Assembly: GCF_002269345.1 (NCBI RefSeq)
Contig: NZ_CP022889.1
Location: 2,212,501 to 2,276,500 of the forward strand
Source of the DNA: Tsuneonella mangrovi
GTDB lineage: Bacteria; Pseudomonadota; Alphaproteobacteria; Sphingomonadales; Sphingomonadaceae
Direction: 5' to 3'
DNA: 64,000 nucleotides
Shown: one piece after another, positions 39,426-50,234 of the stretch
How the letters are laid out: every line of letters begins with the position of its first letter
Numbering within the stretch: position 1 is the stretch's first letter
Notes under the pieces: model-generated
Database searches by the model: none
Told to the model about the DNA's origin: nothing
What the model saw: only the letters and a program-made list of their open reading frames with translations
Position numbers and translations under genes: made by a program

Positions 39426-40376
39426 ATGAACGCGTTTTCGTCAGAAGGTCGCAGTGGCGGCTCGTTGAAGCCGGTCATCATCGCCGTGCTCGCCGCGTTC
39501 GCGCTGGGTGCATCGCTGGCGGGGTATCTTGCGTGGAAGGGATATATCCATCCGCCGAGCAACAGCGGAAGCAGCGCGGATATTGATTTCACTCCGCCTT
39601 CGCCCACTGCCGACGCCGCTGTGCCGCAAAAGCTGACCGGACCGTCTCCTGCGGCCTCGCCCAGCGCCGCTCCGACACCCGATGCCAGCGCGACGGCCGC
39701 CGCCAAGGCAGTCCAGCAGGTTGCCGAACAGCAAGGCGGGATCGACCAGCGGCTGGCCGCGGCCGAGCAGCGCATCACCAAGCTCGACCTCCAGGCGCAG
39801 GCAGCCGCCGGCAATGCCGCGCGCGCGGAAGGCCTGCTGATCGCGTTCGCCACCCGCCGCGCGCTCGAACGCGGCGCACCGCTCGGCTACCTCGAAGAGC
39901 AGCTCAAACTGCGCTTCGGCGACGCCAAACCCAATTCGGTGCAGACGATCATCGAGTTCTCGCACAATCCGGTCACGCTCGATGTGCTGATCGCGCAGCT
40001 GCAGGGGCTCGGCCCCAAGCTGGAAGACAACTCGAGCGAACCGTTCTTCACCCGCGTGAAGCAGGAACTGTCCGACCTGTTCGTGATCCGCCGCGAGACG
40101 ACGCCGTCGCCGCAGCCGCAGAAGCGGCTCGAACGCGCGCGGTTCTTCCTCGAGAGCGGGCGGGTGGACAAGGCGATCGGCGAAGTCGAGCAATTGCCCG
40201 GCGCAGCATCGGCCAAGGACTGGATCGCCAAGGCCCGCCGCTACGAGCGGGCGCAGCAGGCGCTCGACCTGATCGAAACCTCTGCCGTGCGCGAACCGCG
40301 TTTGTTGCGCGACGGGAACGGCAAGCTGGTCGAACAGCCGAGCCCGGCGGACGCGGAGACCACCCCGTCCAATTGA
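39426..40376 (+). CDS. Mitofilin/HemX-like inner-membrane protein
   Basis: A 316-residue protein with a single N-terminal membrane span at about 16-36, a Pro/Ser/Ala-rich periplasmic linker at about 45-85, a coiled-coil stretch near 90-135 (AEQRITKLDLQAQAAAG) and a helical C-terminal region. Proteins of this layout follow hemCD in alphaproteobacteria and are annotated mitofilin or HemX-like; mitofilin (Mic60) relatives shape membranes. The ATG at 39426 is preceded by GGAAGG; an upstream TTG has no site. It ends 13 bases from a convergent gene. Confidence 0.75.
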   Translation: MNAFSSEGRSGGSLKPVIIAVLAAFALGASLAGYLAWKGYIHPPSNSGSSADIDFTPPSPTADAAVPQKLTGPSPAASPSAAPTPDASATAAAKAVQQVAEQQGGIDQRLAAAEQRITKLDLQAQAAAGNAARAEGLLIAFATRRALERGAPLGYLEEQLKLRFGDAKPNSVQTIIEFSHNPVTLDVLIAQLQGLGPKLEDNSSEPFFTRVKQELSDLFVIRRETTPSPQPQKRLERARFFLESGRVDKAIGEVEQLPGAASAKDWIAKARRYERAQQALDLIETSAVREPRLLRDGNGKLVEQPSPADAETTPSN

Positions 40377-40389
40377 TCCGGGATAGGGC

Positions 40390-41604
40390 CTAGGCCTGCA
40401 GCAGTTCAGGCAGCGTGCCCGACATTCCGCGCGCTTCGTCCATGAAGAACTGCTTGAGCGGCGCGAACCGCTGGACACCGCCCATCCCGAACCGGCGGAG
40501 CGCCGAAGCAGTCTTGCCGGGTACGCCGAACAGCCGGGTGAGCCCGTCCGTCGCGCCCATCACCATCAGCGAATCGAGCGCGCGCCAGTCCTCGTACTTC
40601 TTGAGCATCTGGGCATCGCCAAGGTCGAGCCCGAGGCGCTGCGCCTCGCACAGCACCTGCACCAGCGCACCGACGTCGCGCAGGCCGAGGTTGAGGCCTT
40701 GTCCGGCGATCGGATGCATCCCGTGGGCCGAATCGCCCACCAGCGCGAGCCGCTCGCCGGTGATCTTGGCGGTATGCTGGAAGCTCAGCGGGTAGGAAGA
40801 ACGACCCGAGTTGAGCGAGACTTCACCCAGCAGGTCGCCCATCCGCTTGTAGATTTCGGCGACAAACGCCCGGGCGGGCAGCTTGAGCGTGCCCGCAGCA
40901 TCCTTCTCGTCGACCGTCCATACCAGTGCGCTGCGGTGCTGGCCCCCAGGGCCGTCGAGCATCGGAAGCAGCGCAAACGGTCCGTCGGGGTAAAAGATCT
41001 CCCATGCGACGTTGTCGTGCGACTTGCTGTGGTCGAGCCCGACGATGATCGCGCGGTGGCTGTAGTCCCACTGCGCCATCGCCAGCCCTTCCTCCTCGCG
41101 CGTCGGCGAGCGGCGGCCTTCCGCGCCGACCAGCAACGCGGCCACAAGCGTGCGCCCGTCGGCCAGCGTGGCGGAAACGCCGAACCCGTCGCGGTGGCGG
41201 CTGACGACGTCGACCGGGGCGTGCCACGAAATCAGCGGCTCGGCCCGCGCCGCTTCGAACAGCGCGAGGCGCAGCTCGCGGTTGGCGAACATCCGTCCGA
41301 GCGACCCTTCGTGCGGTTCGGGCGTGAAATCGAGCAGGCCGGGCTTGAGCTGATCGCTGACCATGATCGACGCGATCGGGCAGCCATGCGGCTCGAGCCG
41401 GTCGGCGAGACCGATATTGGTGAACAGGTTCCAGCTCGCGGTGGAAATCGCGCTGGCGCGCCCGTCGAAGCTGTCGGCGGTCAGCGAAGCGGGATCTGCG
41501 CGGTCGACCACATGGCTCGAAAAGCCCTTGCGCGCAGCTGCCAGCGCGAGGGTCATGCCCACCAGGCCGCCGCCAAGGATCAGCAGGTCGCGCTTGTCGT
41601 CCAT
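40390..41604 (-). CDS. UbiH/UbiF/COQ6-family FAD-dependent hydroxylase
   Basis: A 404-residue class A flavin monooxygenase. The FAD motif GGGLVG is at 11-16, a DG motif sits in LVGAEGRRSPTR, and GDSAHGMHPIAGQGLNLG binds the FAD pyrophosphate and ribityl groups. It hydroxylates the aromatic ring of a ubiquinone precursor with O2 and a reductant; which carbon cannot be told. Divergent from the DsbD-family gene across 43 bases. Confidence 0.92.
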   Translation of the reverse strand: MDDKRDLLILGGGLVGMTLALAAARKGFSSHVVDRADPASLTADSFDGRASAISTASWNLFTNIGLADRLEPHGCPIASIMVSDQLKPGLLDFTPEPHEGSLGRMFANRELRLALFEAARAEPLISWHAPVDVVSRHRDGFGVSATLADGRTLVAALLVGAEGRRSPTREEEGLAMAQWDYSHRAIIVGLDHSKSHDNVAWEIFYPDGPFALLPMLDGPGGQHRSALVWTVDEKDAAGTLKLPARAFVAEIYKRMGDLLGEVSLNSGRSSYPLSFQHTAKITGERLALVGDSAHGMHPIAGQGLNLGLRDVGALVQVLCEAQRLGLDLGDAQMLKKYEDWRALDSLMVMGATDGLTRLFGVPGKTASALRRFGMGGVQRFAPLKQFFMDEARGMSGTLPELLQA

Positions 41605-41647
41605 GACCCAGCGCCCTAGAGCGGGTCGCGCGATGCGCGCAAGGACA

Positions 41648-43735
41648 ATGCCCCGCCTGCTTGCGTTTTTTGTGCTGCTGAGCGCGGTGCTTGCGCTCGT
41701 CCAGCCCGGCGTTTCGCGCGCGCAAGCGGTCCCGCACCCCAACCATATCGAGGCCGACCTCGGTGCCGCGTCGTCGCAACCCGGCGGGCCGGTGCACATG
41801 GTGCTCCACTTCGTACCGGAGGATGGCTGGCACGGATATTGGTCGAATCCGGGCGATGCCGGCTACGGGATGCAGCTCGACTGGAAGCTGCCGCCCGGCT
41901 GGACAACAGGCGTGCCGCAGTATCCGGTGCCGCAGCAGCTCGAAATCGGCGGACTGATGAACCACGTCTACGAAGGCCCGTATGCGGTCCTTGTCGATCT
42001 TGTGCCGCCGCCGGGGGCGAAGGTCGAAGGCGCGCAGATCGGGCTCGAGGCGCACTGGCTCGCGTGTACCGATTCGATTTGCGTGCCGGAGGAGCGGACA
42101 TTTTCGCTGCGCCTGCCGCAAGTGACCGTCGCTTCGGCGGACTATCCCAAATGGCTGGCGACAATCCCGGCTGAGCTCGACCAGGGCGGAACTTTTATGA
42201 TCGGCGACAAGGCGCTGCGGATCGCCTTGCCGCTGCCTGCGAGCCTGCCGCTGCCCGATCCGCACGTATTCACCGACCAGCGCGACCTGGTGGCTTATGC
42301 CGCGCCGCAGCTATTCCGGCGAGACGGCAACGCGCTGGTGGCGGAAATCCCTCTCGCCCAGACCGTCGCCAAGCCGGACAAGGTGAGCGGGATCCTCTCG
42401 CTTGGCGACGGCAACGGGGTGCGCTTCACCGCCTCGCCCGGTGTTGTCCCGGCTGGCGGCGAAGTACTGACCCCCGATACTGCGCCCGCTGCGACCGGCC
42501 CGTTGTGGATCCTGCTGCTGGCGGCGCTGGCTGGTGGGCTGATCCTCAACGTGATGCCGTGCGTGTTCCCGATCCTGAGCCTCAAGGCATTGAGCCTTGC
42601 GCGCGCCGGCGAAAGCGATGCGCAGGCTCGCGCCGACGGGATCGCCTACACAGCAGGCGTGTTGCTGGCGACGCTGGCGCTGGGCGCGTTGATGCTGGGC
42701 CTGCGGGCGGCGGGCGAAAGCGTGGGCTGGGCGTTCCAGTTGCAGGAGCCCGGCGTGGTCGTCGCGCTGCTGGTGCTGGCGGTGGCGATCACCGCCAACT
42801 TTGCCGGACTCTACGAACTACCATCGCTGTCGATCTCGCGTGGCGGGGAGCAGGCAGGCGCGTTTGCAACCGGGCTGCTCGCGGCATTCGTTGCGACCCC
42901 GTGCACCGGTCCGTTCATGGCTGCCGCGATGGGCGCAGCACTGCTGCTGCCAACGGCGGAGGCGATGCTGCTGTTTGCGGCTCTTGGCCTTGGCCTTGCC
43001 TTGCCGTTCCTGCTGCTCGGTTTCGTTCCACCACTGCGCCGGATGCTGCCCAAACCGGGCAAGTGGATGGAGACGTTCCGCAAGGCGATGGCTGTGCCGA
43101 TGGGCCTGACCGCGCTGGCGCTGGTCTGGCTCGTCTGGCGGCTCACGGGTATGAAGGGGCTGGCTTACGCCGTTCTGGCCTTGCCGATCCTGCTGGGCGC
43201 GCTTGCGGCGATCGGCGTATCGCAGCGAAAGGGAAAGTCGATCGGTGGTGTTGCAGCGATTGCCACGCTCGTCGCAATTGGAATGGTAGTCGGCCTTCCA
43301 AGAGGCGCTCCACCCGAGCCATCTGCGGTCGGCGAGATCATACCTGCCAAGCCCTTTTCCGAAATCGCGCTCCAGACTGCGCGCGCCCAAGGCAAGCCGG
43401 TGTTCGTGTGGTTCACCGCCGACTGGTGCCTGACCTGCAAGGTCAACGAGAGCGTCGCGATCGAGCGCGAGGAAACCCGCGATGCATTCAACAAGGCAGG
43501 CGTGGTCGCGCTGGTCGGTGACTGGACCCGGCGCGATCCGGAAATCACCCGCTTCCTGACCGCACACGGAGCCGCCGGGGTGCCGCTCTACCTGTGGTAT
43601 GCCCCGGGCAAGGATGCCGAGGTGCTGCCGCAAGTGCTGACCCCGGGGATGCTGGTCACACTGGCGGGGTCGGCTCGGATTTCGGCACCGGGATCGAGCC
43701 GCTCTCCGGCGAATACTTCAGCTCCGGCTGACTAG
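41648..43735 (+). CDS. DsbD-family thiol:disulfide interchange protein (ScsB-like)
   Basis: A 695-residue inner-membrane reductase. A signal peptide is followed by a DsbC-like periplasmic domain of the ScsB type (about 30-270). Eight membrane spans contain the redox cysteines C305 (NVMPCVFPIL) and C419 (TPCTGPF). A C-terminal thioredoxin domain carries C594-LT-C597. It passes electrons from cytoplasmic thioredoxin to the periplasm, serving cytochrome c maturation or disulfide isomerisation. The last 80 bases overlap the convergent lipoprotein gene, so its Ser/Ala/Pro-rich tail (APGSSRSPANTSAPAD) is unusual. Confidence 0.9.
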   Translation: MPRLLAFFVLLSAVLALVQPGVSRAQAVPHPNHIEADLGAASSQPGGPVHMVLHFVPEDGWHGYWSNPGDAGYGMQLDWKLPPGWTTGVPQYPVPQQLEIGGLMNHVYEGPYAVLVDLVPPPGAKVEGAQIGLEAHWLACTDSICVPEERTFSLRLPQVTVASADYPKWLATIPAELDQGGTFMIGDKALRIALPLPASLPLPDPHVFTDQRDLVAYAAPQLFRRDGNALVAEIPLAQTVAKPDKVSGILSLGDGNGVRFTASPGVVPAGGEVLTPDTAPAATGPLWILLLAALAGGLILNVMPCVFPILSLKALSLARAGESDAQARADGIAYTAGVLLATLALGALMLGLRAAGESVGWAFQLQEPGVVVALLVLAVAITANFAGLYELPSLSISRGGEQAGAFATGLLAAFVATPCTGPFMAAAMGAALLLPTAEAMLLFAALGLGLALPFLLLGFVPPLRRMLPKPGKWMETFRKAMAVPMGLTALALVWLVWRLTGMKGLAYAVLALPILLGALAAIGVSQRKGKSIGGVAAIATLVAIGMVVGLPRGAPPEPSAVGEIIPAKPFSEIALQTARAQGKPVFVWFTADWCLTCKVNESVAIEREETRDAFNKAGVVALVGDWTRRDPEITRFLTAHGAAGVPLYLWYAPGKDAEVLPQVLTPGMLVTLAGSARISAPGSSRSPANTSAPAD

Positions 43736-44285
43736 CATCGCCATCGTCGGTCGCTTGTCGGCGGCACCATTCGATCAGCTGGCCGGGCATGGTGCTGGGA
43801 TTGAGTACCACCGTGCTCGCGCCGGGGATCGTCAGTTCGACCTTGTGCGAACCGGTCAGCACGTCGAGCGCGGGATCGAGCGCGGGGTAGGCACCCTGCC
43901 ACAGCCAGCCGCGCCCGTTGTCGTGCGTATCGATCGGAAACCGCTCGACATGGCCGTTGCCGATCAATGCCATCATCGCCTTCGCATCCGGGTCGGTTTC
44001 GGCGAAGCGGGTCAACTCGATTGAACGATCGGCAGCCTTGCCGGTGCAGGCAAGCGCAACCAGCGGTGCCTTGCCCGGTTGGCCATAGACCAGCCGACCC
44101 CGCTCCTTGCTTTCGGCCCATACCGCCCCGGTGACGTCGGGCACGGCCTTGAGCACGTGCGGACCTTGCGCTTTCCCATCGAGATCGACTCGCTCGACGT
44201 AGTGGTCGGTGGCCGAAGGGCGGCACCCGGCGAGGGCGACGGCCCCGGCAATGACAGCAATGGCGAGAGCAGATTTGCGATCCAT
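43656..44285 (-). CDS. Putative lipoprotein of unknown function
   Basis: A 209-residue protein with a lipobox ALAGC (C21). The mature part has no motif I recognise; it contains WLWQGAYPALDPALDVLTGS and ends in a Pro-rich tail (PVPKSEPTPPV). That tail is encoded by the antisense of the DsbD-family gene's last 80 bases. Two well-formed frames on opposite strands suggest one of the tails arose by loss of a stop codon. The lipobox and good coding character make the gene real; the function is unknown. Confidence 0.75.
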   Translation of the reverse strand: MDRKSALAIAVIAGAVALAGCRPSATDHYVERVDLDGKAQGPHVLKAVPDVTGAVWAESKERGRLVYGQPGKAPLVALACTGKAADRSIELTRFAETDPDAKAMMALIGNGHVERFPIDTHDNGRGWLWQGAYPALDPALDVLTGSHKVELTIPGASTVVLNPSTMPGQLIEWCRRQATDDGDASQPELKYSPESGSIPVPKSEPTPPV

Positions 44286-44338
44286 CTGCGCGCGCTATGG
44301 CACCGCCGCGCGGGCGGGTAAATTGCCTGCTACCCCGT

Positions 44339-45847
44339 TTAGCCCCGATAACTGGCCATGATGTCGCGCCGCAGCGGTTCGTGGTTTTCGCTGCGCGAAT
44401 AGAACATGTGCCCGCCGGGATACATGAACAGCTTGACCCGGTTCTTGACCCCGAAATCGGGCATCTGTGCGAGGATCAGCATCGACCCGTAGTAGGGGCA
44501 CGACAGGTCATCCCAACCATGGACGATGTTGACCGTCATCTTCGGGTCAGCGGCAATCGCGCGGCGCAAGTCGCTCACCGGCGTATCCGAATGATCGCTG
44601 TCCCATTGCGAACCGACCTTGTAGGACAGCGCGTTATACGGCGCATCGACGTCCCAGCCGACTTGCCGGGTCACGAAATCGACCATGGCGGAAGTCGTCG
44701 GTCCGATAATCGTGACCAGTAGCGGATCGCTGTATTCGGGATAGGCGCTCGCCGGGAACGGGTCGAACGAGGTGTAGTTCGAATCGTAGACCGATCCGAT
44801 CAGCCCCTGGCTGCGGCGAATCTCGCGCAGGTACGTGTCGATATCGACCCTCCCGTTGAGTTTGCGCACAAGTGTCGGATCGAGTCCGGTCAGTTCCGCA
44901 ACTTTGGCCGACAGGCGATCGGTCGCCGCCTTGTCTTTCGGCCCGGCGAGGAAATCGGTGACGAACTGGCTGCGGACATACTGTTCGACCGGTCCCATGG
45001 TGGAATCGTTGAGTGGCTTGCCTTCGCGTTCGAAGTGGCCCGCCGCCATCGACGGCAGGTTGATCATCCACGGCAGCGGCGAAAGTGCATCCTCCTCCCC
45101 GATCGCGGGCGGATCGAGATAGGGCGAAACCATCGTCATCCCGCTGATCCCCACGCCGACTTGCGTTTCGAGGTAATAGGCGAGGCGCGGCACGCGGTAA
45201 CCGCCATAGCTTTCGCCAACGAGGTACTTGGGGCTCGTCATCCGCTTGTTGCGCAGCAGCCAGTCGTAGACCACGCGGCTGAGGTAATGGATGTCGCTGT
45301 TGGCGGTGAAGAAGGCCTTCTTGGCGGTCTCCGGATCGGTCTCGCTACGCGAGAACCCGGTGCCGATCGGATCGATAAACACGAGGTCCGTGAAGTCGAT
45401 CCAGGTTCCCGGGTTGTCCTGTAGCACCGGCGGGTCAGACGGACTGTCGCCCTTTGCGCCGAACGGGATCCGTTTGGGTCCGATAGCGCCGAGGTTGAGA
45501 TATACCGAAGATGCACCCGGCCCGCCGTTGAATGCGAAAGTCACGGGTCGCGATGCCGGGGCGGCACCGGGCACGGTGTAGGCGGTATAGACCACTTCGC
45601 CGATGGTCTTGCCCTTGTCGTCCTTGACAGGGATCGCGCCGACCGTGGCGGTATATGTGATCTTGCGTCCACCGACCGTAGTGGACTGGGTGATCGATTT
45701 GGGCGCGGGGAACGGCTTGAACTGGGTCTCCTTGGCATCGGACTTCTCGCTCGCTTTGTCCTTCGCAGCATCTTGCGCCATGGCGTGCGGAACGGTGATG
45801 CCCAGGCCCAGCAGCGCGGCCAGGCAAACGGCGAGAAAGCGCCTCAT
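44339..45847 (-). CDS. Secreted serine carboxypeptidase, family S10
   Basis: A 502-residue protein with a signal peptide (cleavage near AMAQ, residue 25) and the alpha/beta-hydrolase S10 triad. S213 is in GESYGGYR, D447 in HGWDDLSCPY and H480 in YPGGHMFY. NGGPGASSVY (108-117) forms the oxyanion hole. S10 enzymes release C-terminal amino acids at acidic pH and are abundant in sphingomonads and xanthomonads. No close operon partner; 167 bases separate its start from the uvrB 3' end, and I see nothing notable there. Confidence 0.93.
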   Translation of the reverse strand: MRRFLAVCLAALLGLGITVPHAMAQDAAKDKASEKSDAKETQFKPFPAPKSITQSTTVGGRKITYTATVGAIPVKDDKGKTIGEVVYTAYTVPGAAPASRPVTFAFNGGPGASSVYLNLGAIGPKRIPFGAKGDSPSDPPVLQDNPGTWIDFTDLVFIDPIGTGFSRSETDPETAKKAFFTANSDIHYLSRVVYDWLLRNKRMTSPKYLVGESYGGYRVPRLAYYLETQVGVGISGMTMVSPYLDPPAIGEEDALSPLPWMINLPSMAAGHFEREGKPLNDSTMGPVEQYVRSQFVTDFLAGPKDKAATDRLSAKVAELTGLDPTLVRKLNGRVDIDTYLREIRRSQGLIGSVYDSNYTSFDPFPASAYPEYSDPLLVTIIGPTTSAMVDFVTRQVGWDVDAPYNALSYKVGSQWDSDHSDTPVSDLRRAIAADPKMTVNIVHGWDDLSCPYYGSMLILAQMPDFGVKNRVKLFMYPGGHMFYSRSENHEPLRRDIMASYRG

Positions 45848-46014
45848 ATCGAAAACCCCTGTTCAAACCGGCTCCTCGTTGACCGGTTGCGCGAGAAACT
45901 ACCCAATTGGGATGCTGGGACAAGGGGAACTGGCGGCCGCGCATGCTGCTGGTCGAAGGGAAGAGGCAGTCGGTCGATTGCCTGCCGTCAGGCGATTCGT
46001 GATTGACTCGTGGG

Positions 46015-48195
<2,181 letters not shown>

Positions 48196-48226
48196 GTCCC
48201 ATGATATGGGCGAACCAATGGCGGGC

Positions 48227-48240
48227 GGCAAGCGCTTGCC
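48227..48240. promoter_or_regulatory. 14-bp perfect palindrome in the uvrB divergent promoter region
   Basis: GGCAAGCGCTTGCC is a perfect palindrome located 32 bases upstream of the uvrB start and 62 bases before the divergent small lipoprotein. It may be an operator for either gene. It does not match the SOS box. Confidence 0.4.
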
Positions 48241-48301
48241 GGATCGAACGGCCCCGTCGAGCGTTCAAGCTGCGTACGGACGGGATTCAGGAGCGACTGA
48301 A

Positions 48302-48691
48302 ATGAAGCGTCCCGTTCTTTTTGCATTTGCCGCCGGATGTGCATCGCTGACCCTCGCTGGTTGCGCGAACGGTTATGGAAGCGGCCTGGGCTATGCCTAC
48401 AGCACTGATTACAATGGATATGGGCCGCAATCCTATTACGGCTATTACGACGGCTATTACGGCCCGATCTACGACGGGTATTGGGGAAGCGACGGATACT
48501 TCTACTACCGGCCTAGCTCCCGTGAAAACGTATATAGCAGAGCGGAGCGCAGCCATTTCAGCCGTGAGCCAAGAAGTGGTGGGGACTGGCACGAGTGGCG
48601 TGGGCAACTGCGTGCTCGACATGGTGACCAGATGCCTCATTTTCGCGCACCAGCTCGGCGATCCAGGTCCCGAACGAAAGACGGCGGTTGA
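48302..48691 (+). CDS. Small Gly/Tyr-rich lipoprotein
   Basis: A 129-residue protein with a lipobox LAGC (C21). Residues 25-70 are dominated by Gly, Tyr, Asp and Ser in short repeats such as YYGYYDGYYG, then an Arg/Ser/His-rich, strongly basic tail. AGGAG lies eight bases upstream of the ATG. Such sequences are probably disordered surface or envelope proteins; the function is unknown. Divergent from uvrB across 106 bases. Confidence 0.65.
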   Translation: MKRPVLFAFAAGCASLTLAGCANGYGSGLGYAYSTDYNGYGPQSYYGYYDGYYGPIYDGYWGSDGYFYYRPSSRENVYSRAERSHFSREPRSGGDWHEWRGQLRARHGDQMPHFRAPARRSRSRTKDGG

Positions 48692-48765
48692 GAGGTCCGG
48701 TCTTGGCTTCGTGCAGGTCGGGCGTTAGCTAGCAGACATCATTGCCGGAAGGGGGATACCTGCCA

Positions 48766-49314
48766 ATGCGCCTGATCGCTGCCGCCCTGCCGCTTGTTGC
48801 GGCGTTTGCCCTCTCGGCCTGCAACAGCGAGCCCAAGCAACCGAAAACACCCGAGCAGGTCATGGCCGAAGCGGGCAAGCTGGCGAAGCCCCAGCCGGGC
48901 AAATACGAAACCAGCGTCGAGCTGATCGACTTCTCGGTGCCGGGCCTGCCGCCGCAGCGGGCCGACATGATGAAGCAGCGGATGCGCAACGTGGTTGGCC
49001 AGGGAGAGACCTATTGCCTCACCAAGGAAGAGGCCGATAAGGGCTTCGAGGAAATGGTCCGCAAGCTTGGCGAAGGCGAGGGCGGGCTCAAATGCACCTT
49101 CGACAAGTTCGACGTGAATGGCGACGCGCTCGACGCTGCGATGACCTGCACCGGACAGCAGGGAATGACCTCCGCGATGAAGATGGACGGCACGGTCTCG
49201 ACCACCAGCACCTCGATGCACATGGACATGACGCAGAAGGCCGCCGCGATTCCCGGCGGCGAAATGCACATGGAATTGAAGATGGATTCCAAACGCATCG
49301 GCGCGTGTTCATGA
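48766..49314 (+). CDS. DUF3617-family lipoprotein
   Basis: A 182-residue protein with lipobox LSAC (C19), then QPGKYETSVELIDFSVPG and paired cysteines in GETYCLT and LKCTFDKF, the usual DUF3617 layout. The Met-rich end (STSMHMDMTQK ... MHMELKMDS) could bind a metal, but this is speculative. The ATG at 48766 follows GGAAGGGGG. Found widely in sphingomonads, often as tandem copies; no function is established. Confidence 0.8.
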   Translation: MRLIAAALPLVAAFALSACNSEPKQPKTPEQVMAEAGKLAKPQPGKYETSVELIDFSVPGLPPQRADMMKQRMRNVVGQGETYCLTKEEADKGFEEMVRKLGEGEGGLKCTFDKFDVNGDALDAAMTCTGQQGMTSAMKMDGTVSTTSTSMHMDMTQKAAAIPGGEMHMELKMDSKRIGACS

Positions 49315-49377
49315 CAGCTAAATGAAACTTCGGCACAATTGTTGCGTTTTTATGGCACCGGTCATTAGGCGCAGCGG

Positions 49378-50151
49378 ATGGGCGAAGTGGCTTCACGGTT
49401 TCGGAACTTGCAGCTCGCGGAAACGCGCGCCGAAGTCCTGCGCCGGCTGGAGCTGGCTGCCGAACCGGCCCCGCGCGACATCGGCGGGCCGTCGTGGCGG
49501 CTTATGCTGGGCGAGTTGTCGGCGCTGGCCGAGCCGATTCGCCGCCAATTCCGACACACCGAGATCGCGCGAACCGCAACGCCGCGCACGGTCATGCTGC
49601 TGCCCGGTTTCGCCACTCACCCGATCCGGATGCGCTACCTCGCGCACCAGCTCGAACGCGCCGGGCACACCGTCAAGCGCTGGGGGCTTGGGTTCAACCT
49701 CGGTCCGAGCGTGGAGAATCTCGCGCTGCTGGAAGGCCGGCTCGAATCCCTCGCGGCCCGCGCCGGTGAGCCGGTCTATCTCGTCGGCTGGAGCCTTGGC
49801 GGACTGTTCGCGCGCGAACTCGCCAAGCGGCGGCCCGAGCTGGTGGCCAAGGTCGTTACGATGGGGTCGCCGTTTTCATACAATCCGCGGGCGAACAACG
49901 CCTGGCGCGCCTATCACCTGGTCGCCGGGCACCGGGTCGAGGAACCGCCAGTCCAGGCCGACCTTGCCGCCAAGCCGCCGGTCGAAACGGTTGCGCTGTG
50001 GAGCCCGCGCGACGGTATCGTCCACCCGCGCGCGGCGCGCGGCCTGCCGGGCGAGCGTGACCGCGAAGTGGCGCTACGCTGCACCCATCTCGGCTTTGCG
50101 TGGGATCCGGAAGCTGTCGCTGCGATCCTGCGGGAGCTTGAGCCCTCCTGA
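49378..50151 (+). CDS. Alpha/beta-hydrolase
   Basis: A 257-residue protein with a central alpha/beta-hydrolase fold: oxyanion segment LLPGFATHP near 74, nucleophile elbow GWSLGG near 138-143, an acid in SPRDG and a final histidine in CTHLGF. It resembles lipase or PGAP1-like membrane-lipid esterases. It precedes the Anbu operon by 83 bases on the same strand, but the strong promoter-like region between argues for separate control. Confidence 0.78.
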   Translation: MGEVASRFRNLQLAETRAEVLRRLELAAEPAPRDIGGPSWRLMLGELSALAEPIRRQFRHTEIARTATPRTVMLLPGFATHPIRMRYLAHQLERAGHTVKRWGLGFNLGPSVENLALLEGRLESLAARAGEPVYLVGWSLGGLFARELAKRRPELVAKVVTMGSPFSYNPRANNAWRAYHLVAGHRVEEPPVQADLAAKPPVETVALWSPRDGIVHPRAARGLPGERDREVALRCTHLGFAWDPEAVAAILRELEPS

Positions 50152-50153
50152 CC

Positions 50154-50197
50154 TGCACAATCGATTGATTGTGCAATTGCACAAAAACGCGTTATCC
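50154..50197 (+). promoter_or_regulatory. Promoter with overlapping palindromic operator of the Anbu operon
   Basis: Three half-sites of TTGTGCA lie in a row. TGCACAATC (50154-50162) pairs with GATTGTGCA (50167-50175). TTGTGCAATTGCACAA (50169-50184) is itself a perfect 16-bp palindrome. The candidate -35 TTGTGC (50169-50174) sits inside it, and TTATCC (50192-50197) follows after 17 bases as a -10. A protein bound here would cover the polymerase site, as expected for repression, or could loop. The TGCAC half-sites recall NtrC sites, but the spacing differs. Confidence 0.6.
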
Positions 50198-50234
50198 TTC
50201 TCTTCGAGCAACCGATTCTTCCGGAAGGAGATGG

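Noticed and set aside
48196-48301. SOS (LexA) box for uvrB
   Set aside because: I looked for GTTC-N7-GTTC on both strands. Isolated GAAC tetramers occur but not with the required spacing.
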